Assembly: GCA_905221605.1 (NCBI GenBank)
Contig: CAJNDS010002138.1
Span: 1-64,000 of the forward strand
Origin: Symbiodinium natans
Taxonomy: Eukaryota; Sar; Dinophyceae; Suessiales; Symbiodiniaceae
Length of the DNA: 64,000 nucleotides
Direction of reading: 5' to 3'
Part shown: positions 45,190-55,795 of the stretch, in pieces
Position numbering within the stretch: the stretch's first letter is position 1
Layout of the letters: each line of letters starts with the position of its first letter
The notes under the pieces: generated by a model
What the model was told of the DNA's origin: nothing
The model's database searches: none
Seen by the model: only the letters and a program-made list of their open reading frames with translations
Position numbers and translations under genes: made by a program

Positions 45190-46012
45190 AGCCTCCAACC
45201 CCCCCCCCCCCCCCTCAATCTGTCCCATCCTTCGGTCCCGTTAAGCCCGACACCTCCAAGCGCTTGCAACACCCGATTCAGGGCATGACGGTTCTAACCC
45301 CCCCAAGCCCTTGAAGGTTCATGGGGAGTTCTACATAAAAGTTGTATAATATATATATATATATACGTGTATGTCTATGTGTATATATATACACACGCGC
45401 ACACCTTCATCGAGGTGGTAGCAAGAGCTACCCTACTATCTCACCCCACCTACCACCGCAAAAGGTGCTTCAAAGTGCACCCCTCCCGCTTTGGGCCGCA
45501 GGCCATGGTCGGCGCAAGCTGCTCTATGAGGGCCCGCGCCTCCACAAGGCGGAGACCAGGTTCAGAGTTTAGGTGGGTTTAGGGTTTAGGGTTTAGGGTT
45601 TTGGGTGGGAAGTTAGGAGACTAGGGCCCCTGCAGTCCCACCCTCCGCCCCATCCCCCTTGCTAGCTTGTGTTTGGGCACCCATAATTTGGTTCAACGTC
45701 CTCCATCCGAAACCCTAAACCCTAAACCCTAAACCTCCCCCAAAGCCCTCAACTCTGAACTCTGGAATTGATTCAGGCTTTATAATTACATGGGTTGAAG
45801 GATTCATGGGGATTGAAGTTTAGCTTGTGGGAGCGCGTTCCAAGCCTGGTCACGCTTAGGGTTTTAGTTTGGGGTGCACTCGCTGCCTATGCGCATACGT
45901 ACTGCACTTCCACCCTAAAGCTCATCAGCGACCACCATCCCTAAACCCAAACCCCAAACCCTAAACCCTGAACCCTAAACCCTAAAACCCTAAACCCAGA
46001 ACCGAAATCCCT

Positions 46013-46196
46013 AAACCCTAATTAAACCCTAATTAAACCTTAATTAAACCCTAATTAAACCCTACTTAAACCCTAATTAAACCCTAATTAAACCCTAATT
46101 AACCCCCAATTAAACCCTAATTAAACCCTACTTGAACCCTAATTAAACCCTTCAACCCTAATTAAACCCTACTTAAACCCCGAATTAAACCCTAAC
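46013..46196 (-). repeat. 11-bp CCCTAATTAAA array
   Basis: About 16 copies of an enlarged unit, CCCTAATTAAA, with CCCTACTTAAA variants. It is the heptamer CCCTAAA with a TTAA palindrome. It directly follows ordinary CCCTAAA copies (45,940-46,012). Confidence 0.95.
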
Positions 46197-46301
46197 CATC
46201 CCGAAGTCCCAAGTCCTAAGGGCCCCCCAATGGCCCCAGAGCCATGCGGGCTCCCCGGCAAAACCAACCGCCGTGCGAAGTCGGTCTTCGACCTGCTTGC
46301 G

Positions 46302-46379
46302 CGGTTAGGGGGTTTAGGGTTTAGGGTTTAGGGTTTAGGGTTTAGGGTTTAGGGTTTAGGGTTTAGGGTTTAGGGTACT
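46302..46379 (+). repeat. TTTAGGG array
   Basis: About ten perfect heptamers in the opposite orientation to the preceding 11-bp array, 110 bp away. Confidence 0.97.
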
Positions 46380-46671
46380 GTACCCTATGCTCAGGAGTGG
46401 GGCCCCAAGCATAATAACAGAAGATTGCCGTTGGAGCTTGAGTGCAAGGCCTGTGTCCAACAACCAACCGTAACACACCACGCAAAAAGAAGCCCTGCAC
46501 CTCAACATGTCTCAACCCTCTCACAAACGGAACCTCAAAAAGCCCCCTAAACTTCCTAAACTTCGGGGGTTTAGGGTTTAGGGTTTAGGGTTTAGGGTTT
46601 AGGGTTTAGGGTTCCCCCACCCCCCCTGCTCCAATCTCCCAAGCCCTCACACCGTCGACTTGGAAAGTTCC

Positions 46672-46757
46672 CCCTTATACTAGCAGTCCTTCATCGGGAT
46701 CACAATAGGGGGTACTATCATCCCGACTAAGGACTGTTCTTATCAGGGGATCATCCC
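46672..46757. repeat. Inverted pair of a dispersed ~40-bp motif
   Basis: CCCTTATACTAGCAGTCCTT is followed by the opposite-sense form ATCATCCCGACTAAGGACTG, then TTCTTATCAGGGG, so the two can fold on each other. The same motif is tandem at 63,448-63,560 and partial at 54,868-54,905. Confidence 0.65.
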
Positions 46758-47949
46758 AACCCTAAACCCTAAACCCTAAACCCTAAACCCTAAACCCTAA
46801 ACCCGAAGCCCCCTGCGCGGTCGACGCAGTTTTCCTCGCGCCCGCGGCGCGCCGCAGGGAGCGGAGAGCCGGCGCGAGCTCGTCACAGTAGTGCATGAAC
46901 CTTCGGGTTTAGGGTTTAGGGTTTTGGGGTTTAGGGTTTAGGATTTAGGGTTTAGGATTTCGGGCTTTAGGGTTAAGGGTTTAGGGTTTAGGATTTAGGG
47001 TTTAGGGGCTAGGGTGGGCTTAAAACAAGCTTGGGGCTTCAGGTGGTTTAGGGTTTCGAAGGGCTTGGGGTTTAGGGTTTAGGGCTACTACGTTCAAGCC
47101 TTGTTCCTCTTAAAGGCGCATCGCTTGCAGGTACAGGTGGGGGGCCTTCATATAAACTAGACCCTCTGAACAACTTTCCTGAACATAATCCTCTTGAACG
47201 CAACGAAGGGAAGATGGTAAAAGAGACCCAGGGCCTTCATGTAAAGGTACCGCAGCAAGAACGCCAGCGGAAGGGAGCTTTGGTGGGTCAGTGGGCATTG
47301 GGTCTGACTCGGGGGTTTAGAGCCACACCCTGATTCCACAGGCAACTCACCAATTCGAGATCCCGCCTCTGGTGATTAACGCAGTCTCGGGGTGAGGGCT
47401 TTTGGTTACCAGTCCCTAAACCTTAGGGTTTAGGATTTCGGGTCCCCCTTAAGCCCTACCCAAGCATTCCCTTGATCCTCGGCCCTAGATTCCCCTTAAG
47501 CTTGAGGCCTGACATATTCCGCGGAACGAGGGGCTGCAGCAACACCGCTGCACTTGGGGCGCTTCCGCCGGCCAGATGGACAGGTACCTTGGGCTGAGGG
47601 TTTAGGGTTTAGGGTTTAGGGTTTAGGGTTCGGGGTTTAGGGTTTAGGGATTAGGGCGGCTTCACAGTGTTTAGGATTTCTACAGAAGCCAGAGACACCC
47701 AAACCGCTTCAGGAAGACCCTTCATTCAGAATCAGGCTTCCCAATGTGTTCTGAGCTGTTTTGTGGCACGTTGACACTACATGGTACTTGTTCAAAAATA
47801 CTTTCCCGGCAAAGAACCAAACCGCCCTAAACCATGAACCCTAAACACAAACCCCAAAGAACCATAGGGGCCGGTTCCCCTTGGAGAGAAAGGATTCCCC
47901 TTGTAAGGGACCCTTATCCCATGTCCACGGACCTTTAAACTTTAGAACA

Positions 47950-48018
47950 GCCCTAAACCCTAAACCCTAAACCCTAAACCCTAAACCCTAAACCCTAAAC
48001 CCTAAACCCTAAACCCAA
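47950..48018 (-). repeat. CCCTAAA array
   Basis: About ten perfect heptamers. Confidence 0.97.
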
Positions 48019-48167
48019 GATTCATATTGAAAAGACCCTGGAACCCCTCAAAAACCCTCCCAACCCTGAGTTGAACGTGAACTCCGACATCCTCCAACGT
48101 AAGACCCTAAGCCCTTTAAGCCCCGAAACCCTTAAAAGCAAGCCCCCAAGCCCCCGTAAGTTTAGGG

Positions 48168-48245
48168 TCTAGGGTTTAGGGTTTAGGGTTTAGGGTTTAG
48201 GGTTTAGGGTTTAGGGTTTAGGGTTTAGGGTTTAGGGTTAAACCC
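48168..48245 (+). repeat. TTTAGGG array
   Basis: About ten heptamers after one TTTAGGGTC variant, inverted relative to the array 150 bp upstream; together they form an inverted-repeat pair. Confidence 0.97.
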
Positions 48246-49081
48246 TGAGCCACAAGGTCCTGAAGAGAGATGCCCAAGGCGCCAGGGTCAGCCCTAGTTC
48301 AGCACAGGCGGTGCGGGCGCTGCGCCGCGCCGCTTTCGCTGGGGCCTACAGCTGCTCGGGGGAGGGGGATTTCGGGTGTAGGGTTTAGGGTTTGGGGTTG
48401 AGGGTTTAGGGTTGGGGGTTTAGGGATTTCGTCCCCACATCCGTTTACTGCATTCAGGAACTGATAAAATCAATTTTCAGAGGACCTTCAAGGACTTGAC
48501 TTCGGAGGTCTTGGAGGATTAAAGGTTCTGGGGCTCTATGGGCTCCGGGATTGTGATACTGTGATACAAGGGTTTAGGGCTTGGGTTTTGCACCAACACG
48601 GCTGGGACACAAGTCTGCGCCCCATGATTGGAGCAGCAGTCACCCTAAACCCAAAACCCGAAACCCTATCCCCAAAACCCAAAACCCTAAACCCTAAACC
48701 CACTCCATGAAAGGACTTGCAGTGCTGGCTTGTCCCGTTATTTTGGGGGGGGCTTTCGAAAATAGGGGTACCCTTCTTGGGGATCCCTTGATTGGGGTTT
48801 ACAGGGCCGCAGTTTGAGGGTAACGAAACATTGACGTTTGGCGGTTGATGGGGCTACTCTTCCCCACCCAATTCCTAAACCCTAAGCCCTAAACTCTAAG
48901 CCCTGAACCCTGAACCCTAAACCCTAAACCCTAAACCCTTCACCTCAGACCTAAGCATCTGGGCTCAGTCACTCAAGCCCGCAATCGCAAAATAGAGCTT
49001 TGGGGCTTTGGGGCAAGTTAGGGTTTAGGCTTTGGGCGGCTTTGGGGCGTTCGAGTTTCTGGGATTAGGGCTTAGGCCTTA

Positions 49082-49262
49082 GGCCTTCGGAATCAGACTG
49101 CAAAAGACTTCCCAAAGCCAGCGGCGATGAGGAGCAAAAGCTGCTTTGGCTGCCACTTCCCCTTCTCCTCGCCACTGCTCCAACCAGCCACACCCAAACG
49201 AAGACACTACAGGGGCCTCCATAATTCGAATAGGGTTTTGGAGGATACTGTAGTATAATTAT
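49082..49262 (-). CDS. Candidate exon, unknown protein
   Basis: In one minus frame, after ACTACAG|, about 54 codons are open with natural composition (IMEAPVVSSFGCGWLEQWRG, then AFAPHRRWLWEVFCSLIPK) up to AAG|GCCTAA, a possible GC donor. No family was recognised. A second frame is also open over part of it. Confidence 0.25.
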
Positions 49263-50547
49263 GAAGGGACCACAAGGGAATGCTATTAGCAATTATTCCG
49301 GCCCCTCTGTTACAGGATCAACCGCCCTAATGTTCAACCACTTTCAAAGCCACGAGCCAAAAACCCACCCTAAACCCTGAAACCAAACTTCCGCCACCCC
49401 CCCTCTTCCCCCTTGAACCCCAAAAGTCCCGAGCGCCAACATCCACAGGCCTCGAAACCCCCTGGCTTGCAAGTCTTGGAACTGAACTTCAGCTTTTTCG
49501 GAGGTGTTGCCCCAAACCCTCAACTCTAACCCTAAACCCTAAACCCTAAACCCTAAACCCTAAACCCTAAACCCTAAACCCTCAACTCTCAGCCCCAGAC
49601 ATTTCTGAAGGGTTCTCTTTCAAAGACCTCTTTGGCTTCCAGGGGCGGGAAGCTTGGGGGGGGGTTTGGCTCAAATTGGGGGGTTGGGGCCAGAGCCCTG
49701 AGCTCTGTGTAGAACCGGATCTTGGCAATTGCAGGGTTGAGGGTTTAGGGTTTAGGGTTTAGGGCTTAAGTGGCAGGCCTCCCCGCCCCTGCAGATCAGG
49801 AGCAGGATCTCCCCCCCCCCCCATATCCCGAAGACCCCAAATCTGGAAAACCCTAAAGCCCCAAAACCCCAAACAAAACCTAAAACAACAAAAAAACACT
49901 CAAAAGAAACCCAACAAAACCCCCCCTCCCCCCCCCCCCCCCCAAAAAAAAAAAAAAAACAAAAAAACCCAAAACCCCAAACCCAACCCCCCGGACCCCC
50001 CACGCCCGGTCCTGAATCTCGAGGAAAAGGTTGGCAGCTTCGGTCTGGGCCGGTGGGAACTGAAAGTGAAAGGAACGGACTGAACCCGTGGTTTTGGCAA
50101 GAAGCCGAAGCAGTGTATGGCCTGGAAGCCACAAAGCCCTAAACCCAAGAACTCCGAAGCCCTGAAGCCTTGGACTCGTTTGGGAGTTCCATGATTCTTC
50201 CTGTTCTTTGGGGCCGACCTGGTGATCTGAATCCGCAAACACGCCCGAGGCTTGTTTCTCCATGCAGCAGATCACCATACATGACTCCATGCTTCTGCGA
50301 CGTCGTTCCCGACGAGCCGATAAGTGCTCATAGAACAGGGTTTAGGGTTTAGGGTTGAATCAGGAGAGGGAGGCTTGAAAGCTCACCCAGGAGAACGACA
50401 TGTCGTCCTGCCAAGTCCACAGTGGAGCTGGTCCGGCTCGTTGTTTTTTCATGATTGGGCCGTCTTGGGACCATCGAGGGTCATGAGCTCGAAGAGATCG
50501 GCTACGAAGACGACTCGGCTGCGCACTGCAGGCAGGCATTCGGCCCC

Positions 50548-51962
50548 TCAACTCTCGCGACGTGAGCCAAACATCGTGTACACCTCCCGCTTGTACCCTG
50601 GGTCGAAGGGTGTGCGAAAATGGCCAAATCTGTGATTGTCCAAGACCACAAACTGACCAGGGCGCCAAGACCAGGTGAGCATGTTCGCATTGTAGCATCG
50701 GACGATTCGAAAAACATCCCACGCAGAGACCGCTGATCCATCGGCCAACGCAGTCGAAGAGAGACCAGGGGATCTCAAGAACGGTGGCAAAAGCAGCCCT
50801 ATCCCCGGCACGCAGGTCAGAAGTCTGAGCACGGAGAAGACCCCGGTAATGAGGGCCAAGATCCTGAGTTGACGCCTACGACCCTCGGACAAATATTCCT
50901 AAACAAGGCCCCTCCAACCCTATCAGGGAAAGCGCAAAACAGTCCCGAGAGGCCTACCTAGGATCGTGGTCACGACGACTTGCCGAGTTGTCCGGTTATG
51001 AAAGGCGGCATCGAAGAGGGATTGGGCAAAAGCTCCAGCCCAATGGAACTTTGGATTGTAGCCTCCGTTAGATTCAGACGGTTTTGTTCGGGGTCCGCAC
51101 AAAAAACATTCTAAATGCCGAAGTTTCAGCGAACGAAAGCGAACGAAACATGGGTTGGAAGGGCATAGTCTAGTACACTACCACCCAATAGGAAAACGTT
51201 CGTGTTCCCAAAAAGGCACAACCTAAACCCCAAACCATAAACCCTAAACTCATACCCTAAACCCTTCAGCGGCGAGACCCGTCCACAAGCGCTCGCCGGT
51301 GACAGGGTGCGGTGCCACCGCCGGCATGGCGGCAAAGCGCTGCATCCAGCCGTTCCGCCAGTCAAGTACGACGTCGTCACCGATATCGCCTCAAGATGAC
51401 TTGCTTCTCCTACAGCCGAGGAAGCAAAAAGGCTATACTAAGTATAGGAACCCAAAAAGTTTAAAGTTCAACTGTTGGCTAGCCCACCTAGCCTGAACCG
51501 CCCCAAAAAAGGGCAAACGGGTATCACAGGGCTACCAAGCTCACACGTTATTCTACTAGTGAGCCGAAAGCAAGTGAGTAGGAACCCCGCGGAAAGAAAT
51601 ATGAAAATATGTCCCTCTATTCCGAAGACCAGCCCTGCAGAGAAAACCACGTTCAGCAGTCTTACAGAGGGTTGAGGGTTCAGGGCTTACCAAGTCCAGC
51701 TAATTAACTTTCAGCGGTGTTGCGAATCGCCTCTGGCGTCATTGCTGCAGCAGCTGCTTCCCCTGGTTGTGCACCAAAGAAGCGCCAGCTGCGACCGATA
51801 CGCCTGAAGCCGAAACGGCCTGGGCTTGAATTGACCCCGGATGCCCGTGGTTCCCGCAAGCTTCAAGCTTTAAGACCCAATTTGCCTGGAAATCTGCTGT
51901 CAATAATACAGACACCTGGACCAGATTGAAGGCATGGGCCGAACTGCGAGGGGATGAGAGAA

Positions 51963-51993
<31 letters not shown>

Positions 51994-52747
51994 CAAAACA
52001 AAAGAGAGAAAGAGAAAAACAGAGAAAGAGAGAAAAGAGAGACAAGAGAGACAAGAGAGAAAAGAGAGAAAAGAGAGAAAAGAGAGAACAGAGAGAAAAG
52101 AGAGGAAAGAGAGGAAAGAGAGAAAAGAGGAAAAAGAGAGAAAAGAGAGAAACGAGAGAAAAGAAAGAAACGAGAGAAAAAGAGAGAAAAGCGAGAACAA
52201 GAGAGAAAAAAACGAAAAAGAGCGAAAACGAGAGAAAAAGAAAGAACAAAGAGAGAAAAAGAAAGACAAACGAGAAACAAAAAGAGCGACAAAGAGAGAA
52301 CAAGAGCGAACAAGAGAGAAACAAGGGAGAAAAAATGGAGAACAAGAGAGAAAAGGGGAGAAAAGGGAGGGAGAAAGGGATAAAGGGAGAAAGGGAGAAA
52401 GGGAGAAAGGGAGAAAGAGAGAAAGAGAGAAAGAGAGAACGAGAGAACGAGGGAAAGAGAGAAAGAGAGAAAGAGAGAAAGAGAGAACGAGAGAAAGAGA
52501 GAAAGAGAGAACGAGAGAAAGAGAGAAAGAGAGGAAGAGAGGAAGAGAGGAAGAGAGGAAGAGAGGAAGAGACGAAGAGCGGAAGAGAGGAAGAGAGAGA
52601 GGAAGAGAGAGAGGAAGAGAGAGAGGAAGAGAGAGAGGAAGAGAGAGAGGAAGAGAGAGAGGAAGAGAGAGAGAGAAACAAAGAGAGAACAAAGAGATAA
52701 ACAACGAGAGAAACAAAGACAGAGAGAAACAAAGAGAGAAAGAAATA

Positions 52748-52779
<32 letters not shown>

Positions 52780-52843
52780 GAGAAATACAGAAATACAGAA
52801 ATACAGAAATACAGAAATACAGAAATACAGAAATACAGAAACA

Positions 52844-52899
<56 letters not shown>

Positions 52900-54656
52900 A
52901 CAACGAAGTAAGAACGAGCTAGCAAACTAAAGAAATAAACAAAAACATCGAGACAGACAGACAGAAAGAACGAAATACAAAGAAAGAAAGAGACAGTGGC
53001 GGGGATGAGGCCTGGGTCGAACTGCGAGGGGATGAAGTACACCCCCGGCACTGGCGGTAGGTTCATGGAGCAGCGCAGACCCGGCAAAAAGCGCCGGAGG
53101 AGGTCGCTGGGAAGATCGGCAAGGACCTCTGCCGAAGGCAATGCTTATGTGAGCTTATGTAGGGAGGGTATTATACTTATGTAACTAGCAGTAAAGAAGA
53201 GGGATGGGGAATGATGGGGATGGGGAAGGGGGGGATAGGAGAGAAAGAGGGAGATCACCTTTTAAGGCTTTGCTGAAGGTGTTCAAAAGGCTTTTGAAGG
53301 CCTTCTTGCAGGTTTCTTACAGGAATCCGCTGAGGGGCTGCTCGCATGTCGATGGCCGGCGTCTGCCCCCCGGCACAGGGCGGTGCGAAAGTGCAGAAGA
53401 AGGCGATGAAGTCTGGCTTGCTCTGTGGCATGTAGCTCAGCCTGGGGAATCCGTTTTGACATTGTTGAAACGTTTTGACGGCGCTGGTGAGGCTGTTCGT
53501 AAGCTATGTTACAGCTCGGTTTTCGTGCCTTCGCTTACAAGTTGCAGGGCGGCATGTAGCTGAGCCTAAGGATTCGTTGTTAACGCCCCTTGATTGGAGG
53601 CTCTTTTGACAGCTTGCGGCAGGCTCGTCTGCAAGCTGGATAGATGAACTACAATTGACCGGGTTTCTTGCGTTCTGTTAGAAGCTTTACGGCAGAATGT
53701 CCACTTTGTTCCAGTTGTAAAACCATAGGCCCTTCGAACAAACAGGATGCGTGCTGTTATGACTTAATCTATACGCTGAGTATATTTCGAACACACTACA
53801 AATTCAGGACAACCATATTCGAATTATCTAATCTATGTTCTAAGTTATCTCCAAGAATATCATAACTGTAGGCCGAGGAGCTCGGTGTGTCCGGGAATCG
53901 GCATGTTCGGGTGCAGTTCCGTGGAGGTCCAGACCTTCTCAGCGACCTTTTTGCGAGCAACGCCGCCCAGATATGAATCTGTGAGGAGAAAGAGCTCCTC
54001 AGCCCAAGCCAAAGAGCAAAAACAAGCACGAGTAGAACCGTCGCAAACCTGGATGCAAAAAGAAAGAACTTCGCAAAACAAAGGGAACTGAAGAGCCACT
54101 GTAAGCACTTTCTTCCACAAACGCCTCAATCCGCGCATGGAGATGCACAACTGACTTCAGCTCAGGCTCATCTAAGCAACGCTGGAAGTCCAAGGGGCTC
54201 TTGAGTGCAGGTGCCCTGAACAGCAGGATGCCAGAATCGGCCAACAGCCGCTGCCACTTGGTCCGCTCGTCCCGTATGGCAGCGTACACCTCGTAGGATT
54301 TCGGGTTTGTAGGGTTTGTGGTTTAGGGATTTAGGGTATAGGGATTTGGGGTTTAGGTGAGTTCTTTGCAGGTTTAGTGGTCTAGTGAATTCTTTTGAAG
54401 AAGAACTGCCTAGCAAGTGGAGAAGGCCGAAGGAAGGCGAACGAGTAGAACTTCCTTCTAAAGGGTAAAACACACAGCTTGGCAGCACGTAAGCCCATGC
54501 CAGCCTTCCAACAAAGGAAAGGGAGCAACCCCCCCCAAACCCTAAACCCTAAACCCTAAACCCCGAAACCCTAAACCCCAAAACCCATTAAGTCACACCC
54601 GACGAGGCCTCCTCCGCTGTGGCCCCAGTAATCTCATATTCCGGCAGGGCTGGCAT
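50548..54656 (-). CDS. TauD/TfdA-type Fe(II)/2-oxoglutarate dioxygenase, 9 exons
   Basis: These enzymes oxidise small substrates using Fe(II), O2 and 2-oxoglutarate. Minus-strand exons fit in phase: 54,609-54,656 (MPALPEYEITGATAEE); 54,109-54,289 (KWQRLLADSGILLFRAP); 53,882-53,978 (SYLGGVARKKVAEKVW); 53,339-53,441; about 53,044-53,126 (VLADLPSDLLRRF); 51,709-51,819 (IGRSWRFF); 51,279-51,389 (MPAVAPHPVTGERLW); 50,958-51,062; 50,548-50,798. Exons 3 and 4 join to GHTELSYMPQ, giving the H-x-E metal pair. Exon 4 has CAGGQTPAIDMR, like GGETP in the family. Exon 9 has WRPGQFVVLDNHRFGHFR then KREV, with the distal His and the 2OG-binding Arg, and ends at TGA. Total is about 360 residues, as in plant clavaminate-synthase-like proteins. 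Three junctions need GC donors. The exon 5/6 junction is unresolved. Substrate and cell location are unknown. Confidence 0.8.
51931..51957. repeat. 27-bp direct repeat, left copy
   Basis: Matches 53,009-53,035 at 25 of 27 positions (GGC, TGGG, CGAACTGCGAGGGGATGA shared) and abuts the purine satellite. On the minus strand it contains CCCCTCGCAG followed by TTCG, a splice-acceptor-like sequence. Confidence 0.9.
51957..52992 (+). repeat. 1-kb purine (GA) satellite inside an intron
   Basis: The plus strand is essentially purine with interspersed C: GAGAAAGA and GAGAAAA units, GGGAGAAA (52,380-52,420), GAGGAAGAGAGA (52,590-52,670), AAAG (52,740-52,775), seven AAATACAG units (52,784-52,843) and AAAG again (52,845-52,905). 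It lies in intron 5 of the dioxygenase, so in the transcript it is a pyrimidine tract of about 1 kb. The very long ORFs through it are artefacts. Confidence 0.95.
53009..53035. repeat. 27-bp direct repeat, right copy
   Basis: Second copy of the repeat bounding the GA satellite, immediately downstream (in gene sense) of the end of exon 5. Confidence 0.9.
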
Positions 54657-54677
54657 GGCCCCAAGTCCGCCCCAAGC

Positions 54678-54775
54678 CCTAAACCCTAAACAGTCCCCTA
54701 AACCCTAAACCCTAAACCCTAAACCCTAAACCCTAAACCCTAAACCCTAAACAATCCCCTAAACCCTAAACACGA
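54678..54775 (-). repeat. CCCTAAA array upstream of the dioxygenase
   Basis: About twelve heptamers in two runs with CCCTAAACAGT/CAAT breaks, just upstream of the proposed first exon. Confidence 0.95.
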
Positions 54776-54904
54776 AATGGCGAGAAGGCGAAGCTGCAGA
54801 ATCAGGCGGGCCGTCGTGGCTGCTGATGTGTGGGGGTTGTTCCAGAAGGTCTAGGGTTTAGGGTTTAGGGTTTAGGGGGATGATTGTACTAAAGAGGACC
54901 ATAC

Positions 54905-54992
54905 CTCATGGATCTCTTGGGTACAGGGAACTTGAGCAACAGCTACCATGTCAGCAAGCATGAAGTCGTCTCTTTCCCAAAGGGGTTCTGGA
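54905..54992 (-). CDS. Candidate exon, unknown (faint GST-C resemblance)
   Basis: Minus strand, between an acceptor GACAG| or TCCAG| and donor GAG|GTATGG. It encodes WERDDFMLADMVAVAQVP then CTQEIHE. The F-x-LADxVA helix recalls the C-terminal domain of glutathione S-transferases, but the match is short. It lies upstream of the dioxygenase on the same strand and could belong to a neighbouring gene. Confidence 0.3.
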
Positions 54993-55711
54993 CTGTCGGT
55001 TCAACAGACTCTCAGGCCAGTCCTCATAGCGACTCTGAAGCCTCAACACGCCCAAAAAACCGGTTTAGGGTTTAGGGTTTAGGGTTTAGGGACTCCACGT
55101 TCAAGTCCTTTGCCCCGAAACCTTGAAGCTCATGCTCCGAACACCGACATCCAGAAGCCCCGACCTCCTCAGCCTGCAAAACCGAAGCCCCGAACCCTAA
55201 ACCCTAAACCCAAACCCTAAACTCTAAACCCTAAACCCTAAACCCTAAACCCTAAACCCTAAACCCTAAGCCCTGCTTGAAAGCTCATGGGGTAGTGACG
55301 AGTAAGGGCGTGTGGGAATCCTGGGAAGTTCTATGAAAATGTCGGAAGCATGAGCCACTCATGAGCAAATCTAGCAAGGTTGCCCTGCCCCTAAACCCTA
55401 AACCCTAAACTTGATGAGAGTTAGAGCTTTGGGTTTAGGTTGTTCAGAGTTCCGACTTTGGGGCTTAAGAGCTTAGACTCTCGACAACGCAAGCTTTTAG
55501 CCGAGGAGGGGTGGTGAGAACGCGGAGTTCAGGGCTTAGGGCTTTGGCCTTCCACCCCGAACCCCAATTGAAGCCCGAAACCCTAAACCCTAAACGCCCC
55601 AAACCCTGAGTTGATCCGCACTCCACGGCGCATCCCCACGTACCAACTCGACACCTTCTGCCCCACTGCCCTACACTGCCCGTTCGAGTGCCAAGTCCTC
55701 AAGTTTGAAGG

Positions 55712-55795
55712 GCTGCCCTAAACCCTAAACCCTAAACCCTAAACCCTAAACCCTAAACCCTAAACCCTAAACCCTAAACCCTGAACCCCAAACCT
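55712..55795 (-). repeat. CCCTAAA array
   Basis: About eleven heptamers, the last ones degenerate (CCCTGAA, CCCCAAA). Confidence 0.96.

Noticed and set aside
49919-49962. Run of C followed by a run of A as a poly(A) or retroposon tail
   Set aside because: No target duplication or retroposon body was seen; mononucleotide runs are frequent throughout this zone.
51739-53141. The longest ORFs in the window (248-413 codons)
   Set aside because: They run through the GA satellite. Only their non-repeat ends coincide with real dioxygenase exons, in specific frames.
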